Shown: positions 51,430-64,000 of the stretch, piece by piece | Layout: every line of letters starts with the position of its first letter | Position numbering within the stretch: position 1 is the first letter of the stretch | Source of the DNA: Methanomassiliicoccales archaeon | GTDB taxonomy: Archaea > Thermoplasmatota > Thermoplasmata > Methanomassiliicoccales > UBA472 | NCBI GenBank assembly: GCA_013415865.1 | Contig: CP058896.1 | Span: 907,957-971,956 of the forward strand | Length of the DNA: 64,000 bases | Reading direction: 5' to 3' | Notes under the pieces: model-generated | Seen by the model: only the letters and a program-made list of their open reading frames with translations | Database searches by the model: none | Told to the model about the DNA's origin: nothing | Position numbers and translations under genes: made by a program

Positions 51430-54400
51430 TTTCTTCGTCCGAACACCCCCCTCTGGTAGCTATAGTAGACAGCCAGCGCGGCCAACAACACCAACACGGT
51501 GAACGCCACATACGTCTCGAGCGGGATCTCGGGCAGCTTGTCCTTCACCCCGACGCCTTCGACCGTCAGACCTCCATCCTCAGGTATCGTGAGGTCTGGG
51601 AATACGGCTGTCATGGTAAGTTCCTTCATCCTTGCTGAGTCGTCCCTGGACTTGACCATCAACGTTATGTTGACGTTCGGGTCTTGGCTCTCCCCTACCC
51701 GTGTGAGCGATACCTCGACGTTCCTTGACCTTCCAGCGTCAAGGCTCATGTTCACATATCTGCTGAACCCTCCGGTCTCCCCGACCCTTATGGTCGCGTT
51801 CCAGCCCTTCGCCAACAGCTCGGCGGCGTTCGCGACCTCGACGTGGTAATTGTCATCGGCATTGCCTGTGTTCTTCACAAGGTACTTGTAGACATGGCTG
51901 GATGCGTTCTGGGCGTTGGCCTGCACATATGTTATGTTGATATCATACCTCGGCTCTATGTTAACGTCGAGCCCGAGCTGTGCGCTCGCACCTGACCCTG
52001 TGATGGACTTCGCCTTGAGGACCACCATTGCGTGCTTGACATAGACGGTGCTTCCAGGCGTGAGAGTGACGGTCACGTTGACGTACCCGTCGGTCCCATA
52101 GGGGACGTTCTCGATGACCCTCTGCGATATCGAGATGTTCCAACCGCTCGCTGTCGCATTGAGCTCGTATGAGTCGATCGCATTGCCTGTGTTCCTGACC
52201 CTCACGTTGTAGGCCGCAGACCCGCCCGCACTGACGGTCTGCTTGATGCCGTCCCATGATAGGCTGACCGAGTATTCGACCACCTTGGTCACGTCTATGT
52301 TGACGACCGATGCCGAGCTTAGGTCGACGTCCTTCGTCCCTTTGTACTTGACCAATATGCCCTGGTCCGTCTTGTTCGCCGTCGCGGTCACCGTATAGGT
52401 GCCCGCAGGCAGCCATACCTGATAGCTTCCATCCGCCTCGGACTCGAACTCGTGGTATGCCTCGCCTGATGATACCTTGACCTTTGCTGGAACGGCCACA
52501 CCGTCAAGCCTCACGACCCCGCTCAGGGAGGTCCCTGGGCCAAGTGCGACCCCAAGCTCATTGTCAACATAGGGCATGATCTCGATCTTACCAAGGAATG
52601 TCTCGTTCATCGGCGATCTCGCGTATAGGCTATAATTGCCAGGCGCCAGGTCGATAGAGCCTGAGCTCGCGGTGAACATCTTATCGATGGCCGTGCCGGA
52701 CAATGCGATGAACCGGTATTCGACATCGGCCAGGAGACCATTGACGGTCGAATTGTCATAGCTCCTCGTCAATGGTATATCGACCGATTTGGCGACCATG
52801 TCAAAGGCGAGGTTGATATCGGCCGTGTAACGCATGTACTTATAATCTGTCTGGCCTGGCAGCCTGGTCAGCATCCTGTGGTCCACGGTCACGTTGTATA
52901 TGCCCTCTGCCATGTAGAGCGTCAATGTACCTGTCAAGGACGTGAACGCCGTGTACTCCGCTCCTGTTGATGGGTCCCTGAGAGCGACTTTCACCCTGGC
53001 CATCAAGGCACCGTTGTTGTGCTCCACGGTGGCATCTATGCGCTTGGCCAGGACCGCGGTGAGGTCGAGGCCCAGAGGCGCGCTGACATTGACCTTTTGG
53101 AACACCACGTAGCGGGTGGTGTTTGACACCATCAGCGCATAGAGGCTATAATTCCCCTGCCTGAGATAGACGGTGTATTGTCCAGTTGTGTTGAGGCTCA
53201 CGCTGTCGCCCTCATTGGCTATGAAGGTCATGCTTCCGCTTCCAGGCGTGATCACCCCTGTGACCTTGTACCGCACGACCGCCTCCAGGTCCATAACGAC
53301 CGGGTCCTGCCCGACGGTGATGTTCAACAGATAGTTCCTGATGAACTGGTACTGGGACCCGTCATCTCCAGCCGTCACGTCCTGGGCGAGTACCAGCCTG
53401 TAATTGCCCGGCCTGAGCTGGACCGAGTAGCGCCCTTCGGCGTCCGTCGTCACGTTGACGCTGACGGCGGCCCCGCCGTTCTTCTTGAACTCGAAGGTCA
53501 TGTCCCCAAGCCCGCTCCCGCCAAGGTCGATCTTTCCAGACACGTCCCTTACCGAGCCGACCAGGTTGATGTTGTTGGACAATGTCCCGCTGACATTCGT
53601 CATCGGGATGACCACATCGTCGTAATACTTCAATGAGACCTTCAGCTCGAGGTCGGTGCCGTTCGGGACGGCCACGCTGTAAATACCGGTCTTGCCGCTG
53701 ACCGTTCTTATGTACCAGCCATTGCTGTTCGTCACGGTCAAAGTGATGTTGCCCCTCAGCTCCGAGGTCTGTATCTGTCCATCGCCGCTCACGTCCGACC
53801 AGACCTTGCCCGTCAGGATTGCCCCTTTTGTGAGGGATATGTTGACATTGGCCGCCGCGACCTTTTCGCCCCAGAAGACCTTGTCGCTCTTATATGCATA
53901 GACCACATAGGTGCCCGCCGGGACCGCCAGGCGGTATTTTCCTGCGGCGTTCGTCTGGCCATATATCACCGCCCCAGCGGGGGCCCTCAGCGCGATCGAG
54001 GCCGATGGGACGGAGTTGTTCCCATCTTTGACCGTGCCCTCCATTATGACGGCCTTCGACAAGGCCAGATTGACACTGGCCACATCGGTCGCCGCCAACA
54101 TCTTAAGGGCGACGTTCTCTTGGCCGTCCTGCACGCTCAGAGCATACACTGTGTAATCGAGCTTAGGGACCACTGCACTGTAATGCCCATTGGCATCTGC
54201 GACGGTCCATATCGAGACCTGCTCTGTCATGAACGCGACCCGGGCATAAGGCACAGGCAGGGATGCAAAGGTGACCTGCCCGCTGACGGCCATGGCATTG
54301 TAGAGCGTGACCGTCTCGACCACCGTCTCACCTGCAGATATCTGGTATCGCTTCTCGCCCAACGTATAGGCGGAATCGTTCGCCCTCAGGGTGTAGTTGC

Positions 54401-57400
54401 CCTCCAAAAGGTTCTCGAACAGGACGTAACCATTGCTATCGGTCGTCTTTGTGATGACATCACCATTGGTCTCGTCGACAAGGTCGATCGAGACGTTGGG
54501 GGCGGCCGAGCCCCATGGTAGTATGACAGTGTTGGATACCTTGGCCGGTCTGGGCGCGATCTGGACGGTCCTGTTCCCACCAGATTCGATAAGGGCGGTG
54601 GTCCTTCCCACCACATGTCCATTGAACTCCGCCCAGAGGGTCCCGCTCATCGGAGGTAGCGCGGAGAACGAATAGGACCCTCCATATGCGACCGTGCTCC
54701 TGGTGTATCCTGAGACCGGGTCCCTGATGGTCACTGTGGCGTTCTCGAGCAAGATATCCGTGGGATCGTAGATCTTATTGTTGTTGAGGTCGATGAAGAC
54801 CTTCCCCTGGAGCTTCCCACCCATGATGACCGTGGTCTGATTTATGACCCAGCCCTCCTCAGCGTTCGCCGATGGCGACTGAGATGGCCCGACCGGGACT
54901 GGTTCTTTCCGCATCGCCTGTTCATATGTGATGTTGTAGGTGTCGCTCCTGATCACCGTCGCGGTCAAGGACCTCAGGTTCAGCTTTCCATACGAGTAGG
55001 TGACGGTGATGTTGTTACCGAATGGTAATATCACGCTATAGTATCCGTTCTCGTCGGTCTTCACCAGATTGTGCGGGATGCCATATTCATCTGATGCGGT
55101 CACCCATATGCCTGACATCGGCTCATCTGCCTCGGAGACCACCCTTCCCTCCAGGATCACTCCGTCGTAATACTGGATGAAGACGACCCCTCCGGCAAGG
55201 ACGCTGGTGGTCATGTCCACGGTGGCATTCAGGAGGCCGTCATCGATGAGCTTCTGCTTAACTAGTGCCTCATCATAGCTTATCGCGGTCCAAGCATCAC
55301 TGTGGTTCCTGACATCCCATTCTGGATATGGGTTGTAGTAGGCGGTCCTGTAGACCATCCTGAAGTGGGACATGTTCCATGCCTGCATCGAGTTGTAGCT
55401 GGCCAAGGAACCGGATATCCCTGGGACCCCTTGCTCTTTCAGCCCGACATCCGAAGGGCCGAAGCCCATGAACGCACGGTACAGCATGGTGTCGTAGAAT
55501 AGCTCGGTGTACTGTATCCTATAGTCAACAATGGTCGTTCCTTCGGGCACATCATCAAGGTCATACTCATTACCATACAGGTCCACCGCCTTGATCGAGT
55601 AGTAGTCCACCGGGTCCCCTGTCTTCGGGTCTACGACCCTGTCCGAAAGCTTGGCAGGCGCATAGAATATGTTCTGCGTATAGGCATTGAACGGGAACAG
55701 ACGAGAATCTATCGCAAAATAGCCGATGTCCAGGTCCGTGATCTCCCTTACATCATGGTATGCATTGACGACCGTCTCCATACCGTACTTGGAAAGCTCA
55801 TGGCTCGCCGCGACGTAGAGCGCGTTGGCCGCGCTCAGGTCCGTGTCAAAGTTGCCATATATCTCAGGATGATCGAGTATCTCCTTGATATAGTTCGATG
55901 GGTTCCTTATAATGTCCAGATAGGCATCGACATCGATCCCGTAGGATGCCAAGGCCTCATAAATGTGTGACTGGTCGGTGCCAGCGGTCACCTCTTTCCA
56001 TACCAGCTTCTCGACGATCCTGGTCAACATCAATGCGACCGCCTGCGTCTCGTTCTGGGCCAGGATGAACGTCCCAGCGAACGGATAACCGTTCTGGAAG
56101 TTGTCGGCCACCGTGGGGTGTTTCCCCTTCTGCACAGCCTCGAAACCATAGTCCCACCATGACACAAAGGCAGGTCTGTCGCCGATCTCCTTTCCCGTAT
56201 CACGCCCAGCGTACCAATCCCACGCCGCGGGCCAGTAAGTGGACGGCAACGGCATGCTGTAACTGAAGGCCCCGAGGTACCATGAGGATCCGTTCTTTTC
56301 ATCATAACCATCCGGCCTCAGGAAATCTGGCATGAAATTGTAGATCTGGAGGTCATACTTCTTCTTCTCCTCGGAAGGTATCGATGCGTCCATGGCCGTC
56401 CATACGTTCGGGACCACGAGCAACAGGGCGAGAAGGACCGTGACGACCACCACCCTGGCCTTGAGCATCTTCCTGAAGAGGAGCTTCGGGCTCCTTAATA
56501 CTGGCCACAGGGACCTGAAGTACTCATCGAACTTGACCCAATCGATTATCATCATCAGGGCCCAGCCACCTAACAACGCGAAGGCCGGGGCCGCGTTGAA
56601 GAGGAACCTGCCGGCCGATGCGGCCATGTATATCGAGACGGCCCCATAGATGACCATGAAGACGAAGTGCGGGCTTGACGACCTCGGTATCTTGACCGCC
56701 GCATAGCCCACCCCGAACAGCGCGAGCCAGAAGGTCAATGCCCCGAAGGACATGACAAGGTTGGAGAACGAGGGGGCCTGTGCCTCAGAGATCGTGGAGT
56801 AAAGCTTGCTCTTCACGAGGTAGCCCTGACCAGATATCACCGCGTTGAAGATCTCTGGGGCGAGAAGCCACATGACAACGAGCGATACCGCCGCTATTCC
56901 AAGTATGACCGGGACCATCAGGACCCACGGGTAGTCCCTGGTGGTTATGAACAGAATTCCCACGACAAGACCTATCATCAGCAGGATGAAGGGCATGTCG
57001 AACCAGACATACCAATAGTCCATCTGGTAATAGAGCGGCGCCATGACGGCGAAGGCCACCAACCACATCGTCATGACGCTGATCATGACGCCCATCGAAT
57101 CTGAGCTCTTGAAGCGGTCGATGAACAGCTGCGCGATGTAGTAGACGAGGATGATGATCAATATGTACGTATAGCCTGTCCAGATCATGCCTACTGCAGA
57201 AACGCAGACGCCGCCCAATGCCGCATAGAGCATCGATATCTGGTTCTGCCTGATGTAGGACCTTAGCCCGGGCAGGACCGTCCTCCGGTCCTTCCAATCG
57301 GCAACCCATTTCGTCCCTTCTATTGTCTGGAGGGACCTCATGAAGAAATAGAACGCGAAGACGACGAAGAACAGCACCATCGCATCGTGGTCAGCGTTTG

Positions 57401-57953
57401 AGAAGATGCTCCTCTCTATGTGACCAGGCATCAGCGCGAAGAGGAATGCGGACAGTAGGCCTGCTCTCCTGCCGAACAGCGTGTTCGTCATCATGAAGAT
57501 CGGTATCACCGTCAATGCGCCCCAGACGGCGGTCGAGAACACGAGGGAATAGCCCACGCCGTCCTCAAGGGACATGCCCAGGGCTTTCAATGCCAATCCG
57601 CTCACCGCGACCGACCAGTCATATAAGGGAGGTCTGGCGTTCCTCATGCCGAACGGATAGTTCAGCTCAAAATCATACACAAGGTGCTGGCCGGTGCCGG
57701 TTACGTGGTCGATGACCCTCTGATGATAATACGAGTCGGAACCTCCTGAGACGAGGAATCCATTGTCGACCGATAGGGGATACGCGAAGTACGCCCTGAC
57801 GAAGAAAGCCAATAGGATCACCATCACCAGGACCAAGGCCGTCTGCCAATTCCTCATGACCCAGGAATCCTTTATCCTGACCATCATGGGCTTGGCGGTC
57901 GTCCCGCCTATGGTCTCAGGCGTGGTAACCATCCCTCCCTTTTTCGATGCCAT
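51426..57953 (-). CDS. aglB: AglB oligosaccharyltransferase with a giant extracellular C-terminal extension
   Basis: This 2,175-residue STT3/AglB protein has about a dozen transmembrane helices (about 37-520), the catalytic-loop GSDSYYH (Asp73) and FSNADHDAM, and the WWDYG motif at 599-603. From about 930 the protein continues with many carboxypeptidase-regulatory-like and SdrD-B-like Ig domains (for example LEGRVVSEADEPMSGIWVTA, GKVFIDLNNNKIYDPTDI), NEW3-like domains at about 1850-2110, and a final helix (VAFTVLVLLAALAVYYSY). AglB transfers lipid-linked glycan to Asn-x-Ser/Thr. Known archaeal AglBs are about 600-1,000 residues. AAGGAG precedes the ATG. Confidence 0.93.
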   Translation of the reverse strand: MASKKGGMVTTPETIGGTTAKPMMVRIKDSWVMRNWQTALVLVMVILLAFFVRAYFAYPLSVDNGFLVSGGSDSYYHQRVIDHVTGTGQHLVYDFELNYPFGMRNARPPLYDWSVAVSGLALKALGMSLEDGVGYSLVFSTAVWGALTVIPIFMMTNTLFGRRAGLLSAFLFALMPGHIERSIFSNADHDAMVLFFVVFAFYFFMRSLQTIEGTKWVADWKDRRTVLPGLRSYIRQNQISMLYAALGGVCVSAVGMIWTGYTYILIIILVYYIAQLFIDRFKSSDSMGVMISVMTMWLVAFAVMAPLYYQMDYWYVWFDMPFILLMIGLVVGILFITTRDYPWVLMVPVILGIAAVSLVVMWLLAPEIFNAVISGQGYLVKSKLYSTISEAQAPSFSNLVMSFGALTFWLALFGVGYAAVKIPRSSSPHFVFMVIYGAVSIYMAASAGRFLFNAAPAFALLGGWALMMIIDWVKFDEYFRSLWPVLRSPKLLFRKMLKARVVVVTVLLALLLVVPNVWTAMDASIPSEEKKKYDLQIYNFMPDFLRPDGYDEKNGSSWYLGAFSYSMPLPSTYWPAAWDWYAGRDTGKEIGDRPAFVSWWDYGFEAVQKGKHPTVADNFQNGYPFAGTFILAQNETQAVALMLTRIVEKLVWKEVTAGTDQSHIYEALASYGIDVDAYLDIIRNPSNYIKEILDHPEIYGNFDTDLSAANALYVAASHELSKYGMETVVNAYHDVREITDLDIGYFAIDSRLFPFNAYTQNIFYAPAKLSDRVVDPKTGDPVDYYSIKAVDLYGNEYDLDDVPEGTTIVDYRIQYTELFYDTMLYRAFMGFGPSDVGLKEQGVPGISGSLASYNSMQAWNMSHFRMVYRTAYYNPYPEWDVRNHSDAWTAISYDEALVKQKLIDDGLLNATVDMTTSVLAGGVVFIQYYDGVILEGRVVSEADEPMSGIWVTASDEYGIPHNLVKTDENGYYSVILPFGNNITVTYSYGKLNLRSLTATVIRSDTYNITYEQAMRKEPVPVGPSQSPSANAEEGWVINQTTVIMGGKLQGKVFIDLNNNKIYDPTDILLENATVTIRDPVSGYTRSTVAYGGSYSFSALPPMSGTLWAEFNGHVVGRTTALIESGGNRTVQIAPRPAKVSNTVILPWGSAAPNVSIDLVDETNGDVITKTTDSNGYVLFENLLEGNYTLRANDSAYTLGEKRYQISAGETVVETVTLYNAMAVSGQVTFASLPVPYARVAFMTEQVSIWTVADANGHYSAVVPKLDYTVYALSVQDGQENVALKMLAATDVASVNLALSKAVIMEGTVKDGNNSVPSASIALRAPAGAVIYGQTNAAGKYRLAVPAGTYVVYAYKSDKVFWGEKVAAANVNISLTKGAILTGKVWSDVSGDGQIQTSELRGNITLTVTNSNGWYIRTVSGKTGIYSVAVPNGTDLELKVSLKYYDDVVIPMTNVSGTLSNNINLVGSVRDVSGKIDLGGSGLGDMTFEFKKNGGAAVSVNVTTDAEGRYSVQLRPGNYRLVLAQDVTAGDDGSQYQFIRNYLLNITVGQDPVVMDLEAVVRYKVTGVITPGSGSMTFIANEGDSVSLNTTGQYTVYLRQGNYSLYALMVSNTTRYVVFQKVNVSAPLGLDLTAVLAKRIDATVEHNNGALMARVKVALRDPSTGAEYTAFTSLTGTLTLYMAEGIYNVTVDHRMLTRLPGQTDYKYMRYTADINLAFDMVAKSVDIPLTRSYDNSTVNGLLADVEYRFIALSGTAIDKMFTASSGSIDLAPGNYSLYARSPMNETFLGKIEIMPYVDNELGVALGPGTSLSGVVRLDGVAVPAKVKVSSGEAYHEFESEADGSYQVWLPAGTYTVTATANKTDQGILVKYKGTKDVDLSSASVVNIDVTKVVEYSVSLSWDGIKQTVSAGGSAAYNVRVRNTGNAIDSYELNATASGWNISISQRVIENVPYGTDGYVNVTVTLTPGSTVYVKHAMVVLKAKSITGSGASAQLGLDVNIEPRYDINITYVQANAQNASSHVYKYLVKNTGNADDNYHVEVANAAELLAKGWNATIRVGETGGFSRYVNMSLDAGRSRNVEVSLTRVGESQDPNVNITLMVKSRDDSARMKELTMTAVFPDLTIPEDGGLTVEGVGVKDKLPEIPLETYVAFTVLVLLAALAVYYSYQRGVFGRRK

Positions 57954-57999
57954 CTAGATTCTCCTTGTGTGATGTTGAAAATCTGCTTCACATAATGCA

Positions 58000-58012
58000 C
58001 CGCCTATATTAA
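58000..58012 (-). promoter_or_regulatory. TATA box of aglB
   Basis: Minus-strand GTTAATATAGG lies about 55 bases before the ATG. It implies a leader of some 30 nt that holds the AAGGAG ribosome-binding site. AT-rich arms ATAATG/CATTAT flank it. Confidence 0.5.
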
Positions 58013-58075
58013 CATTATCTGCCCGATGACCTTTTTTTTGAATGTCTGGACAGGCCTCATGGTCGATATTTTTGC

Positions 58076-58729
58076 CTACTTGTGCAAGGAAGCGTACCTG
58101 GCCTCGTCAACGATCGCCTTGGCCGCCCTCCTTGGGTCATTTGAGCCGTAAATCGACCTTCCAACGATTATGTAATCAGCGCCGTTCCTCAACGCGTCCG
58201 AGGCGTTTCCGCCCTGGGCCCCTACGCCAGGTGACAGGATGAGGAGGTCCCCGATGATATCGCGTATATGCTTGATCCTGTCCGGCCTTGTCGCTGGGGC
58301 GATCACCCCCCTTGCCCCGCTCTCGACCGCTATCCTTGCCAACCTTTCAGCGTTCGGTGCAGTGAGCTCTGTCCCGCCGGGGTGGCTCATCTCCGTGACG
58401 ACGAATATGTCCGCGTGCTTTGCTGCGGCCACCGCCGCTTTGACGCTGTCGCTGCCTGCGAACCCATGGACGATCACGCCTGACGCCCCGAGCGAGACCG
58501 CCTGCTCGACTATGAGCCTGTTGGTGTTCGGGATGTCCGCGACCTTGAAGTCACATATGACCGGTGCGAGCCTGGAGAGCTCGGTGATCGTCCTGGGAGA
58601 AGTTGAGAGGATGAGGGGCCAATTGATCTTGATCGCATCGACGAGGTCGGTGACCTGCTCAACCACGGCCATGGCCCTCTCCCCATCGGTCTCGTCCAAT
58701 GCAAGGATCAAACGCGTGCTGCACCTCAT
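58076..58729 (-). CDS. pyrF: orotidine 5'-phosphate decarboxylase
   Basis: The 217-residue product has the OMP decarboxylase core: RLILALDETDGERAM, AIKINWPLIL (catalytic Lys), CDFKVADIPNTNRLI (Asp-x-Lys-x-x-Asp), VHGFAGSDSV, and ILSPGVGAQGGN with VGRSIYGSNDP (phosphate gripper). It makes UMP. The ATG at 58729 is preferred over an in-frame start at 58780, which lies in the divergent promoter region. Stand-alone. Confidence 0.96.
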   Translation of the reverse strand: MRCSTRLILALDETDGERAMAVVEQVTDLVDAIKINWPLILSTSPRTITELSRLAPVICDFKVADIPNTNRLIVEQAVSLGASGVIVHGFAGSDSVKAAVAAAKHADIFVVTEMSHPGGTELTAPNAERLARIAVESGARGVIAPATRPDRIKHIRDIIGDLLILSPGVGAQGGNASDALRNGADYIIVGRSIYGSNDPRRAAKAIVDEARYASLHK

Positions 58730-58813
58730 ATCGCTCAAAGGGCCATGACCTAAGGGGTTAGTATCCCTTTCGGACCGCATGAATTATTAGGACGTTCGTT
58801 GCTAGGTTGGTCC

Positions 58814-59899
58814 ATGCACGTGCATCCATTTGGGGCCGGATCTCTATATACCCGCCTGCTTCCCATGGGCTGCAGACATTGCCGTCGCGGCTCCAAGATG
58901 GTCCTTTTCATCACTGGGAGATGCGATAAGGGTTGTTTCTATTGCCCTTTGTCCTCAGCGAAGAAGGGGAGGGACGTGATCTACGCGAATGAGCTTAGGA
59001 CAGATGACGAGAAAGAGGTCCTGAGGGAGGCCGAGCTCATAAGGGCTACGGGCACTGGGATAACCGGCGGGGACCCTCTCCTGGTACCGGACCGCACCAT
59101 CAGGTTCATCAGGCTCCTTAAGGAGAGGTTCGGAGGTGGCCATCATGTCCACCTTTACACATCGACGGTGGACCCGTCGATATTCAAGGAGCTGGAGAGG
59201 GCAGGGCTGGACGAGCTGAGGCTGCATCCGATGGTCAAGGAATGGAAAGACCTGGGGAGGTTGAAGGTCGCGGAGGCGTTACAAGAGCTCGATATACCGG
59301 TGGGGTTCGAGGTTCCTGCGATACCTGGTATGATGAGCGAGACAAGGATGCTCCTCAAGTATGCTAGCGAGAATGTCCTCGATTTCGTCAATCTGAACGA
59401 GCTTGAGTTCTCTGAGACGAATGCTTCCAAGATGAGGGAGAGGGAGTTCGAGGTGAAGGACGAGCTTTCCTCCGCCGTCAAAGGGAGCGCGGAGATGGCG
59501 GTGGCATTGGCCCTCGACCGTTCATTCAAGGTGCCGGTCCATTTCTGCTCATCGAGCTTCAAGGACCGGGTCCAGCTCAGGAACAGGATCCTGAGGAGGG
59601 CGAGGAACGTTGCGAGGGCGTTCGACGTGGTGACCTCCGAGGGCATGCTGGTGAAGGGCGTTATCGAATCGGATGACGTTCGGGCGGTTACGGGAATGCT
59701 GGAGACATTGGATGTGCCGTCGGACATGTTCATGTACGACAAGGAGAAAGGGCGCATGGAGATAGCCCCGTGGATACTAGCAGAGATTGCTGAGGAGCTG
59801 CCCTGGAACGCGTACCAGGTGGAAGAATATCCCACGGCCGACCGTCTCGAGGTGGAAAGAGAGCCCTTGAACAAAATGAGAAGGAAAATTAAGAAATGA
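58814..59899 (+). CDS. radical SAM protein
   Basis: The 361-residue product has CRHC near the N-terminus and the radical SAM cluster motif CDKGCFYCP (Cys-x3-Cys-x2-Cys), then GTGITGGDPLL, HLYTSTVDPS and LRLHPMVKEW. The early CRHC could bind a second metal or cluster. It is an archaeal radical SAM family whose product is not known to me. The ATG at 58814 is about 28 bases from TATA-like GAATTATTAGG (58782-58792), so it is leaderless; a TTG at 58799 would precede the transcription start. Confidence 0.85.
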   Translation: MHVHPFGAGSLYTRLLPMGCRHCRRGSKMVLFITGRCDKGCFYCPLSSAKKGRDVIYANELRTDDEKEVLREAELIRATGTGITGGDPLLVPDRTIRFIRLLKERFGGGHHVHLYTSTVDPSIFKELERAGLDELRLHPMVKEWKDLGRLKVAEALQELDIPVGFEVPAIPGMMSETRMLLKYASENVLDFVNLNELEFSETNASKMREREFEVKDELSSAVKGSAEMAVALALDRSFKVPVHFCSSSFKDRVQLRNRILRRARNVARAFDVVTSEGMLVKGVIESDDVRAVTGMLETLDVPSDMFMYDKEKGRMEIAPWILAEIAEELPWNAYQVEEYPTADRLEVEREPLNKMRRKIKK

Positions 59900-59919
59900 T
59901 ATGTGAGGGGAAGAGGTTT

Positions 59920-60345
59920 TCAGGCGACGTTGATGCTCTGGACATTGTGATGCCTGTTGACAATGTCCCTGGCGATCTTCAGGTTGCGACCGTTCTTCCC
60001 GATGGCCCTTCCCTTGACCTTAGGGTCGACGGTCACGGTCGCATGTACGATATTGCCCCGGTTCTCGAGCACGACGCTCTGGACATTATAGTTGTAAAAG
60101 ACGTTCTTTATGAAGGTCTCAGCATCGTCCGAGTACTCGATGACCTGGATGTTCTTGCCCGTCCTGTTCTTCAGGTTGATGACGTTCTCCCCTCCCTTGC
60201 CAACGGCACGGTTGGCCTGGCCCGGGTCGACGACGAAGACGAGCTTGTCCTCGGTCTCCATACAATCGCGCACCCTCGTCCTGGTCATATCCTCGAACAG
60301 GCGGATGTACCGCAACGTGTCCTCAGTGAAAGTTATGTCTACCAT
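59920..60345 (-). CDS. nusA: NusA-like transcription termination/antitermination factor (archaeal)
   Basis: The 141-residue protein is the short archaeal NusA, made of two KH domains (LVFVVDPGQANRAVGKGGENVINLKNRTGKNIQVIEY and ATVTVDPKVKGRAIGKNGRNLKIARDIVNRHHNVQSINV). It lacks the bacterial N- and S1 domains. It follows L30e on the minus strand by 5 bp. In most euryarchaea rps12 and rps7 follow; here a plus-strand radical SAM gene converges instead, so the cluster is broken. Confidence 0.95.
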   Translation of the reverse strand: MVDITFTEDTLRYIRLFEDMTRTRVRDCMETEDKLVFVVDPGQANRAVGKGGENVINLKNRTGKNIQVIEYSDDAETFIKNVFYNYNVQSVVLENRGNIVHATVTVDPKVKGRAIGKNGRNLKIARDIVNRHHNVQSINVA

Positions 60346-60350
60346 GGCGA

Positions 60351-64000
<3,650 letters not shown>

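Overview
The window is a dense stretch of archaeal chromosome, most likely from an uncultured Thermoplasmatota lineage. Archaeal markers are RNA polymerase split into A' and A'' with L30e and a NusA-like protein downstream, rpoK next to rps2 and a MEMO protein, ribosomal protein S17e, the GatD/GatE amidotransferase, an AglB oligosaccharyltransferase, TATA-box promoters and many apparently leaderless genes. The heliorhodopsin and an HVO_0476-type zinc-finger protein fit this placement. The exact lineage cannot be fixed from the sequence alone. I see no CRISPR array, insertion sequence, prophage or replication origin.

Left part (1-16 kb): two zinc-ribbon membrane proteins; MEMO, rps2 and rpoK; isopropylmalate or homoaconitate dehydratase leuC/leuD; a TIM-barrel sugar isomerase-like protein; a class II DNA photolyase behind a PLC-like zinc protein; a secreted beta-propeller protein translationally coupled to a membrane-bound winged-helix regulator; an ACT plus metallo-beta-lactamase fusion; a heliorhodopsin; and an ArsA-type ATPase with an ArsD-like CC protein. 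An AT-rich, gene-poor kilobase follows (15.6-16.6 kb).

Middle (16-41 kb): four tRNAs (Arg-TCG, Val-TAC, Thr-GGT, Arg-GCG); exported alkaline phosphatase; HypE; a VIT-like transporter; a large exported HExxH protease; a CPBP protease; flavin reductase; a DUF1015 protein; an Rqc2/NFACT protein; an ABC-2 exporter behind S17e; ThyX, a Cys-rich protein and an MFS transporter; TraB and a HAD phosphatase on one shared promoter; PCMT; rhomboid plus MBL hydrolase; a HemK2-like methyltransferase; and GatD/GatE.

Right part (41-64 kb): a 1,916-residue beta-helix surface protein; HypB; PurD with a translin-like protein; an unusually large AglB (2,175 residues) with an overlapping CARDB membrane protein; PyrF; a radical SAM protein; then NusA-like, L30e, rpoA2 and the 3' part of rpoA1, which runs off the right edge.

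Recurring themes are a large investment in the cell surface and N-glycosylation, light-related proteins (heliorhodopsin and photolyase), and very compact organisation with 4-bp start/stop overlaps, convergent overlaps and shared divergent promoters. The most interesting items are the heliorhodopsin, the AglB fusion and its partner, the beta-propeller/membrane-regulator pair with a candidate operator, the ArsA/ArsD-like pair, palindromic TATA boxes serving divergent genes, a likely CTG start for the MFS gene, and a perfect operator-like palindrome in front of the rhomboid operon.
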